Below, piece after piece: positions 29,411 to 34,804 of a DNA stretch of 34,804 bases; position 1 is the first letter of the stretch; the number at the start of each line of letters is the position of its first letter. The notes below the pieces were generated by a model. It saw only the letters and a list, made by a program, of their open reading frames with translations. It ran no database searches and was not told the origin of the DNA. Position numbers and translations under genes: made by a program. This DNA is from a virus: the IMG/VR virus record IMGVR_UViG_3300042939_000695, positions 1 to 34,804 of that record, one strand, 5' to 3'.

Positions 29411-30137
29411 AAGTTCACATTCTCCCTATTTGGCAGCGTTTATCACTACCCCATCGGTTAACGGCCCTGGGTCTGAACCTGCGGGCGGGGGATATAACCG
29501 AGTAGCACTGAATGGCACTTATTTTAGCGACTCAACAACGGGAACAATTACCCAGTTACTTGATATTACCTACCCCCGTGCCACCGCTAATTGGGGTCAA
29601 ATTGTCGGATTCGGTTTGTTCGATTCGTCTGTAGCGGGGAACTGTTACGTCTTTTGGCACGCCGAAGACGTTGAGACAATAATGGTACGCGATCGCCTAA
29701 TCGTACTCGCAGGGGGATTGAATCATACCTTTATCTCTGGACTGTATAGCAATTATCTCAAGAATTTAATCTTGAATGACTGCTATAACATCAGTCCGAT
29801 CCCCGTGTTCCCGACTATTTACGCAGCCCACTACCTGACAGCACCAACAGCAACCGCAGGGGGAACTGAACCCACGGTAGGGGGTTATACGCGTCAAGCT
29901 GTAGCCAATAGCGCAGTGAACTTTTCGCCGTGGTCAGGGGGTGAAAAACTCCTAAGCTCGGACATCTTGTTTCCTCTGGCAACAGCTAATCAAGGAACTC
30001 AGACCCATTTCGGTTGGCATGATTCTCAAACGGGCGGTCAATTTCTCGCAGGGGGTGCTTTGGATGTTGCCAAGGCTATTGATCTCAATGATCAATTCAA
30101 ATTCCTAGCGGGTGAGATTACCCATACCTTAATTTAG
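29340..30137 (+). CDS. Phage structural protein with internal duplication (265 aa)
   Basis: An AGGAGAAGATAATA site precedes ATG 29340. The product contains two similar halves, each with a Gly-rich block (GPGSEPAGGGYNRVAL and GGTEPTVGGYTRQAV) and an ANWGQIVGFGLFDSS-like or ANQGTQTHFGWHDSQ block ending in a repeated GLNHTF/GEITHTL motif. This is a known phage tail-fibre/structural layout. Its exact place in the virion is unknown. Confidence 0.65.
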   Translation: MATGSFTNLAAQKYLDHIFGGNSKSSHSPYLAAFITTPSVNGPGSEPAGGGYNRVALNGTYFSDSTTGTITQLLDITYPRATANWGQIVGFGLFDSSVAGNCYVFWHAEDVETIMVRDRLIVLAGGLNHTFISGLYSNYLKNLILNDCYNISPIPVFPTIYAAHYLTAPTATAGGTEPTVGGYTRQAVANSAVNFSPWSGGEKLLSSDILFPLATANQGTQTHFGWHDSQTGGQFLAGGALDVAKAIDLNDQFKFLAGEITHTLI

Positions 30138-30146
30138 GAGGGAATT

Positions 30147-30812
30147 ATGCCACTAATTTTAGGTTCGGCAACAATTCCGGTGGTTAGTCAAACCGCAGAA
30201 GTCGCGGCTCTGGATTTGGTAAGGGAGCGCGGTGCCTTAATCCGAATGGATGCAGTCACCCAAACAGCATCCGCAACTACAGGGCGTGATCGTTCCCCTT
30301 TGATAACAACGGCTTTTAGTTTGTTAAAAATAACTATTAACAAATATGAGCGACACAGACACGGGCTTTCTACTATCAGTCCAGAGACAGCAACCTCCGT
30401 AGTCCCTTGGGTGTTTTCTCCATCTGTTCCTGCTCCCACTGTTGAATTATTTGTTGATGATTTGTTGCCAATTAGTGAGTCAACAATTAAACGGGGAAGC
30501 AGTTTCAATTTGACTTATATCTTGACAGGATATCGTCTGGGATATTTGTTTGCTGAGTTTGAGATTTTAACACTAGGAAATACACCCGTTATTAGTAAAA
30601 AAGTTGAACTAATGCCCGGTGGGATTTCTGAGGATGACACCACAATTTTAGCCAATGGAGAGGAACAAATCATTGGGACTGTGTTCATTCTCCCTCACGA
30701 AACCCAAAATATTCCAGGGGATGAGTGCAAATATTCCTTTAGAGTTGGCAATCAATCAACCCGAAAATATCAACCTGTTTGTGGTTATTTGAGGTTTGAT
30801 TGCGATGGTTGA
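30147..30812 (+). CDS. Hypothetical virion protein (221 aa)
   Basis: AGGAGGGAATT precedes ATG 30147. The first 45 residues are a polar helix-rich segment (VAALDLVRERGALIRMDAVT); the remainder is beta-type (SSFNLTYILTGYRLGYLFAE). The stop overlaps the next start by eight bases. Likely a virion protein by position; no family recognised. Confidence 0.55.
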   Translation: MPLILGSATIPVVSQTAEVAALDLVRERGALIRMDAVTQTASATTGRDRSPLITTAFSLLKITINKYERHRHGLSTISPETATSVVPWVFSPSVPAPTVELFVDDLLPISESTIKRGSSFNLTYILTGYRLGYLFAEFEILTLGNTPVISKKVELMPGGISEDDTTILANGEEQIIGTVFILPHETQNIPGDECKYSFRVGNQSTRKYQPVCGYLRFDCDG

Positions 30813-31224
30813 ATCTTTGCTTGATATGAGTTTCAAGTTTGAAAGAACTGGTCAGGGTGTTAATGACAACGTTAATCCTGAGTTCCCTAGACAAGATACC
30901 GTGATTTTAAAGGGAACTATAACCGGGGGAAGTTTAACCGGATTAGTGGTTAAAGGAACTCTTAAACTTGTTCCTCAAAATGTTGTTATCGCATCAAAAA
31001 CCATCACCGCAGGGGTGACAATTGTTGATGTTAATAACTTCGTGAAAAAGGTAACTGTAATTATTGCAGACCCCGAAGACTCGGAAGGTTTAGAACCTGG
31101 GCAACAATTTGTTTTTGATGTTCAGGCAACAACAACCGGAACACCCCCAATCGTTCGGACGGTTAAAGGTAGATTCAAAATTACCGAAGACTACACATTA
31201 ACCGTTCCAACTCCCACACCTTAA
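30805..31224 (+). CDS. Hypothetical structural protein (139 aa)
   Basis: ATG 30805 is preferred over an upstream TTG at 30796; the start overlaps the previous stop. The product is beta-rich (TVILKGTITGGSLTGLVVKG) with a Thr/Pro-rich end (YTLTVPTPTP). Probably a structural module beside the tail tube candidate; unassigned. Confidence 0.5.
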   Translation: MVESLLDMSFKFERTGQGVNDNVNPEFPRQDTVILKGTITGGSLTGLVVKGTLKLVPQNVVIASKTITAGVTIVDVNNFVKKVTVIIADPEDSEGLEPGQQFVFDVQATTTGTPPIVRTVKGRFKITEDYTLTVPTPTP

Positions 31225-31243
31225 TCAATAATAGGAGAACAAA

Positions 31244-31996
31244 ATGTCAACAAATAAACCGTTTTACTTAGCAGGAACTCAAGGTGAAGGTACACGGATC
31301 TGGGTTGCACCCGTACCCTGTTCTTTGATTGCACCTCAATCTGGCACTTTCACTGTAGCAACAGGGGGAGCGGAGGCGGGGGATACCTCAATCCCCATCA
31401 CGGCTGCAACATTTCTAACCCGTCCCGAAGTAACTTCCCCTTTCCTGCTGTTTAAAGACTCAGTTACAGGTGAAGAAACCTTGGTAGAGGTTAATGGAAA
31501 TATCACGGCGGGTGCTACATCGATCACGGTCAAAGCATTACCCAAAAACATCACAGCCGCGTCAACTGCGGTATGGCCGACTAAATTGGGCGGGCGGTCA
31601 ACGGTCAACAATAGTTCTGAAGATGACGAAACCGAACTGGAAAACTTTGATAACGACGGATGGAGAGACTATGCTAAAACTTCATTAGGTCAAACCATCA
31701 CCACAACGGGGATGTTTATGAACCTTGATGCAGGTTATATGAACGTCAAAAAAGCAAGGCTGCAATATCAAGTCGGCGCACCTGGAAAAGTATTTTTAAA
31801 AGTAGCTTACCCGACCCCAACTTGCCCTGGTGACACCGCCTATACTTCTGGGTTTATTTATTCAGGAATTGCTAATATTACCTCTGATCCGATTGAGTCA
31901 TCTTCCAAAGGAATCATTATGGGGAATATTGACTTTAAATATTGCGGTATCGTTACCGTAACCTTTAATGGATCTCCATTAGTTGTAACAGTTTAA
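31244..31996 (+). CDS. Candidate major tail tube protein (250 aa)
   Basis: AGGAGAACAAA precedes ATG 31244. A Thr/Gly-rich beta protein with an N-terminal SGTFTVATGGAEAGDTSIPI region and a C-terminal TVTFNGSPLVVTV. Size, composition and its position just before the tail-chaperone-like gene pair suit a siphovirus tail tube subunit. The assignment rests mainly on context. Confidence 0.5.
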   Translation: MSTNKPFYLAGTQGEGTRIWVAPVPCSLIAPQSGTFTVATGGAEAGDTSIPITAATFLTRPEVTSPFLLFKDSVTGEETLVEVNGNITAGATSITVKALPKNITAASTAVWPTKLGGRSTVNNSSEDDETELENFDNDGWRDYAKTSLGQTITTTGMFMNLDAGYMNVKKARLQYQVGAPGKVFLKVAYPTPTCPGDTAYTSGFIYSGIANITSDPIESSSKGIIMGNIDFKYCGIVTVTFNGSPLVVTV

Positions 31997-32022
31997 TAAA
32001 GGGAGTTTACAAAGGATTTATT

Positions 32023-32772
32023 ATGGGTTTACCGTTTTTTCTTCAGTCAAAACGTAGCAATGAAAGCTATGAAGAAATTCAGGGGGTGAAGTTTTTTGTC
32101 CATAAAGGTGAGAAGGGTAAAAACGCTTTACTCGCTAGTGAACAAGCTAGAATTGACGAGGTTTCCGATAAATTTTCCCCTGGTTTTACCTTGGTGGCAA
32201 AGTTAGCTCGGACTATTGCCGAAGCCGAAAAAATCAAGCTCACAAAAGCCTACGAAGTCATTACTTCATCATCAGAAGAAAATGACAATAGTGAGATTGA
32301 CTATCAGGAGATTCGGCTAAAATACGCTTCTGATATTGGGGAGATGTCAGTACAATTAGATCGGGAATCATCTGCTAAGAAAATGGCAGTTTGTACCGTT
32401 GCAATTGCTAATCGGTGTTGGCAATCCCTAAAGGATGAATTTGATTTGTTGTCAGATGACAGCCCTGAACGTTCCTCTCTATTAGGTGCGATTCAAGAGA
32501 TTAAGAAATGGTCTGATTCTGATACCGAAAATCGGTTGAGTTGGGGCTACATTGAGGATGTTTGGGCTTTTATTGAACGGCAACGGAACGGCGGTAAAGA
32601 CCCCGACGCTGTGACAACAGAAGCCAAGGAAATCACTGAGGAAGATATAAAAAAGGCTTCCGAAGAACCAGTAGAACTGATTGGGGAGAAATCTATTGGA
32701 GAATCCAAAGGCTCTGGCCGTCAGAAATCCGATTCAAGTCAGAAAACTTTGGCAACCAGCCAGTCTGGTTGA
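32023..32772 (+). CDS. Tail assembly chaperone (G-like), frameshift donor
   Basis: An acidic helical protein of 249 residues in frame. It ends in a low-complexity tail (EEPVELIGEKSIGESKGSG) typical of the short form of tail chaperones. Inside it, AAAAAAG lies in the correct phase (A-AAA-AAG) at 32649-32655. The -1 frame is blocked by TGA at 32637-32639 but is open from 32640 to 33293. The following gene is read in that -1 frame, so a 423-residue fusion is expected by analogy with lambda G/GT. Confidence 0.65.
   Translation: MGLPFFLQSKRSNESYEEIQGVKFFVHKGEKGKNALLASEQARIDEVSDKFSPGFTLVAKLARTIAEAEKIKLTKAYEVITSSSEENDNSEIDYQEIRLKYASDIGEMSVQLDRESSAKKMAVCTVAIANRCWQSLKDEFDLLSDDSPERSSLLGAIQEIKKWSDSDTENRLSWGYIEDVWAFIERQRNGGKDPDAVTTEAKEITEEDIKKASEEPVELIGEKSIGESKGSGRQKSDSSQKTLATSQSG
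32649..32655 (+). promoter_or_regulatory. Likely -1 programmed frameshift slippery site
   Basis: AAAAAAG is read A-AAA-AAG in the zero frame, the classic bacterial -1 slippery heptamer. It lies 9 bases past the last -1 frame stop and about 115 bases before the zero-frame stop. A CAGT-AGA-ACTG hairpin lies about 15 bases downstream. Confidence 0.65.
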
Positions 32773-33293
32773 TCCTTAACGCTTTAGAGTACGGGGAGAA
32801 ATTCGAGAGGGAGCGATTACACTTTGAGGAAATTGCAATCGCTCAACTCTCATCCCTTCTCTATAGATTTAACGTCACGAAACCCCCCTACAAAAGCACT
32901 GAGGATTTCTGTTTCTTCAAATCCCAAGATAAGAAATTCTCAACGGCTTGCTGCAACACATTCCAGTCATTGTTAGACTCTCAAAAAATTCCATCATGGG
33001 CTATTCCTGAGATGCCCTCGATGGAATTATTAGAGGGAGTTACGGATGGCAAGGCTAAACCTCCTAGGGCATTTATCGCGATGGGAATACTATTGCTTTG
33101 TCCTGAGATTATTAATCTTGAGTGGGTACAATGCGACATCGCGGTATTTGATTCCCATATCAAGCCAGGGGTTCATGTTGTCTATGACTGCGACACCCGC
33201 CAAGCCTATCGAATTGAAATTCCTGAAGATGCCAAAAACTATGAAGTTAACTTGGCTTGTGAACTAATCAGAGAAGGGGCTATTTATGGTTAG
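32769..33293 (+). CDS. Tail assembly chaperone (T-like), -1 frame extension
   Basis: If translated alone it must start at TTG 32769 with no ribosome site. Upstream in the same frame, from 32640, the sequence is open and reads SENFGNQPVWLILNALEYG across that TTG, which looks like continuous protein. The C-terminal part has IAQLSSLLYRFNVTKPPY and PRAFIAMGILLLCPEI. Best explained as the C-terminal part of a fusion made by frameshift, as in tailed-phage tape-measure chaperones. Confidence 0.6.
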   Translation: MILNALEYGEKFERERLHFEEIAIAQLSSLLYRFNVTKPPYKSTEDFCFFKSQDKKFSTACCNTFQSLLDSQKIPSWAIPEMPSMELLEGVTDGKAKPPRAFIAMGILLLCPEIINLEWVQCDIAVFDSHIKPGVHVVYDCDTRQAYRIEIPEDAKNYEVNLACELIREGAIYG

Positions 33294-33681
33294 AAAAAGT
33301 TACTTTTTGCCACATCTGGACAGGTATCTACTGAAGGCGACTCTATATGTAGAGGTTGCCAGTGATAGCTTAACAACAGACAACCTAGGCAATATAGTTC
33401 CCTCTAGCCATAAACAGCCCTTTATCTGTTACCTCAAGGAGACAGGTTCTAAAGGGGATTTGAAACAACAAAGACCAGGGGGAATGGGATTATCTCAAAG
33501 CTATATGAAAGGCTACCTTGTGGAGCCAATGGTGTTTCCTGATAGCGTTGTTTTACCTTGCGAGTTTGACGCAGAAATTGACGGCAAAAAGGGGAAGTTT
33601 TCAGCTAATATCCATAATCAGCAACCCTGGGAAAAAGGATATACAGGGACTAAAATTGAGGGGTGGTGGATTGATAGTTGA
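33286..33681 (+). CDS. Hypothetical neck/tail protein (131 aa)
   Basis: Overlaps the previous stop by eight bases. A mixed protein opening YFLPHLDRYLLKATLYVEVA with a C-terminal WEKGYTGTKIEGWWIDS. It is similar in size to head-tail joining proteins and lies next to one such candidate. No family recognised. Confidence 0.5.
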   Translation: MVRKSYFLPHLDRYLLKATLYVEVASDSLTTDNLGNIVPSSHKQPFICYLKETGSKGDLKQQRPGGMGLSQSYMKGYLVEPMVFPDSVVLPCEFDAEIDGKKGKFSANIHNQQPWEKGYTGTKIEGWWIDS

Positions 33682-33687
33682 GGTTTT

Positions 33688-34092
33688 ATGAGTATTAAAA
33701 TCAACAAATCTGCATTAAATAAAGTTTTAAAAGCCGTTGACGATGCTTTCGCTGAGGTTGTCGTGGCTCTTGATAATGAATTTCATGCTGTGATAGAAGA
33801 TCCTAACGAATTTTCTGATCTAGGGTTAGATAATCAGGATATTATTGACACTGGGCGTTTTAATAATTCTCAGATTTTAAACGTTTCAAAACAGGGCGGT
33901 AAAACTGTTGCTAATTACGAATGGAACCCTCACAGTCCCGAAACTGGAGAACCCTATGCAGGACGGATTTTGACGGGCTTTAGAGCTTATCGGGTCGGGC
34001 GTTGGATACCAGGTCGGGACTGGACAGAACGGGCGGTCAGGAGGTTAGATCCGGTAGAGATGTTTGAAAATGAGTTAAGATATTTATTGTAA
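33688..34092 (+). CDS. Head-tail connector/tail completion-like protein (134 aa)
   Basis: A helical N-terminus (KVLKAVDDAFAEVVVALDNE) is followed by IIDTGRFNNSQILNV and GRILTGFRAYRVGRWIPGRD, then a C-terminal helix (RLDPVEMFENELRYLL). The DTG-R-x-x-x-S phrase and size resemble HK97 gp10-type neck proteins. In most siphoviruses this gene precedes the tail tube; here it follows the chaperones. Confidence 0.55.
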   Translation: MSIKINKSALNKVLKAVDDAFAEVVVALDNEFHAVIEDPNEFSDLGLDNQDIIDTGRFNNSQILNVSKQGGKTVANYEWNPHSPETGEPYAGRILTGFRAYRVGRWIPGRDWTERAVRRLDPVEMFENELRYLL

Positions 34093-34110
34093 ATAACTAA
34101 AGAAATTCCA

Positions 34111-34290
34111 ATGGAACTAACAGACAAGCGACTAGAAGAGATGGTTGACGCTATCTATGGAGAAATAAGGAAAAAAATACCTCAGATAACAAGTCTAAAT
34201 ATTGAGTCTTTAGTCAGAAATTTAATAGCTGCTACAATCTCATGGCTTGAGGTTCAGGGCTACTTAGATATAGAGAAAATCAATAAGTAG
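34111..34290 (+). CDS. Small helical protein (59 aa)
   Basis: ATG 34111 follows the neck-like gene by 18 bases. The product is wholly helical and charged (MVDAIYGEIRKKIPQITSLN, SLVRNLIAATISWLEVQG). A plausible small phage accessory gene; function unknown. Confidence 0.5.
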   Translation: MELTDKRLEEMVDAIYGEIRKKIPQITSLNIESLVRNLIAATISWLEVQGYLDIEKINK

Positions 34291-34297
34291 AGTCATC

Positions 34298-34495
34298 CTA
34301 CTCAGATCCCTCTGTATTTACTGTCACAACCTCCCATAAACATTTAGAGCATTTCCACGTTGGCTCCTGACTTTTCCAGTCTGTCAGTGCTTTTGGTTTT
34401 GCTAAACCAATAAATTCTAATTCTCCTTCTTTGCAGACAGGGCAAATACCCTCTGAAATAAAGGCTTGTTGCGTCTCGTTTGCAAAGTTGTCCAT
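34298..34495 (-). CDS. Small zinc-ribbon protein (65 aa)
   Basis: Two Cys pairs (GICPVCKEGELEF and WKCSKCLWEVVTV) about 30 residues apart make a zinc ribbon, after a polar head (NFANETQQAF). It is opposite to the tail genes and eight bases from the convergent 34111 stop. Ribbons of this type bind nucleic acid or proteins; the role here is unknown. Confidence 0.6.
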   Translation of the reverse strand: MDNFANETQQAFISEGICPVCKEGELEFIGLAKPKALTDWKSQEPTWKCSKCLWEVVTVNTEGSE

Positions 34496-34531
34496 TTTGA
34501 TGAATTATGGGAATTAAATAAACTTATTAAA

Positions 34532-34574
34532 TGATATAATAAAAACCCCTCGCGGTGCGCTTAACACCCAGGGG
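34532..34574 (+). promoter_or_regulatory. Promoter and leader hairpin upstream of 34602
   Basis: TGATATAAT (TATAAT at 34535-34540) is an extended -10 box. It is followed by CCCCT (34546-34550) and AGGGG (34570-34574), a leader stem with an inner CGC-GGT-GCG. The gene 34602 begins 28 bases further on, after AGAGGAAATG. Confidence 0.55.
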
Positions 34575-34601
34575 AAGTAATCATCAAGAGGAAATGACCA
34601 C

Positions 34602-34796
34602 ATGACTAATATTATCAGAGCAGAGCGTACATCCGTCAAGTTTTGTGAAGGTGTCGAAGTTGATGGGTATAGATTACCCGATGGAGAGTTTAGGGTTGGA
34701 AAAGTTGGGGCTGCGATCGCCGTTGGATACGCAAAGAACTATTTAACCGAGGTAGAGAAAAAGTCACCGAAACAGCTAAAAGCCCTACAGGTTTAA
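34602..34796 (+). CDS. Hypothetical protein, apparently truncated (64 aa)
   Basis: Has its own promoter. The sequence (VKFCEGVEVDGYRLPDGEFR then VGKVGAAIAVGYAKNYL) looks like the N-terminal domain of a longer cyanobacterial protein type with a DNA-binding or antirepressor-like role, as far as I recall. It ends at a TAA after KALQV, and the following bases lie at the window edge. A frameshift or short paralogue is possible. A HIP1 site lies in the gene. Confidence 0.45.
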   Translation: MTNIIRAERTSVKFCEGVEVDGYRLPDGEFRVGKVGAAIAVGYAKNYLTEVEKKSPKQLKALQV

Positions 34797-34804
34797 TTCC
34801 TGCT

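Overview
The window is an AT-leaning, densely packed accessory element with phage structural genes from a cyanobacterium. The host call rests on 16 exact copies of the cyanobacterial HIP1 octamer GCGATCGC spread across the window and on cyanobacteria-type families (a DUF5895-like protein and a vMAP-N type HTH protein). The copies occur in both the early half and the structural half, so the element has probably shared a cyanobacterial host for a long time. A bloom-forming freshwater genus such as Planktothrix or Microcystis is compatible, but the sequence does not prove it. I saw no integrase, tRNA, rRNA, CRISPR array or attachment site, so prophage, phage-plasmid and free phage cannot be separated from this window.

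Layout. 1-3119: end of a DUF5895-like gene, an ASCH-like gene broken by one TGA, and a run of small unknown genes. 3246-4804: divergent small regulators and two HTH-type genes with operator-like repeats. 4856-10211: a tight co-directional cassette of about ten small membrane or exported proteins, a rhomboid protease with all catalytic residues, and a membrane-anchored ATPase fused to a GIY-YIG nuclease and a winged-helix-like tail. 10256-12009: small genes, a stand-alone vMAP-N type domain and a RuvC-like resolvase. 12072-13804: two truncated genes meeting head-on, small unknowns and a Dam-type methyltransferase on the minus strand. 13929-18007: a KGG-repeat protein and three large unknown, probably virion, proteins. 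17995-19578 (minus): tail-type proteins and a GH10-like glycoside hydrolase.

19644-21188 holds a double zinc-ribbon/AT-hook protein and two copies of a structured leader. The second copy has its own promoter, a 31-codon ORF and a terminator. It is followed by an RHH regulator unit. 21238-23740 (minus) carries an AntA/AntB-like antirepressor and a ParB-methyltransferase fusion. 23783-34290 is a head and tail module: a terminase-small-like HTH protein, head morphogenesis protein, prohead protease, a fused scaffold-like/major capsid protein, structural proteins, a tail tube candidate, and tail-chaperone-like genes joined by a likely -1 programmed frameshift at AAAAAAG. No large terminase or portal gene was recognised between the small terminase candidate and the head genes, where they usually sit.

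The least explained parts are the 4.9-10.2 kb membrane/rhomboid/ATPase-nuclease cassette, the duplicated RNA-like leader at 19.9 and 20.4 kb, and the tail frameshift. The cassette looks like a DNA-translocation or envelope system carried beside a tailed-phage structural module. That role is inference.
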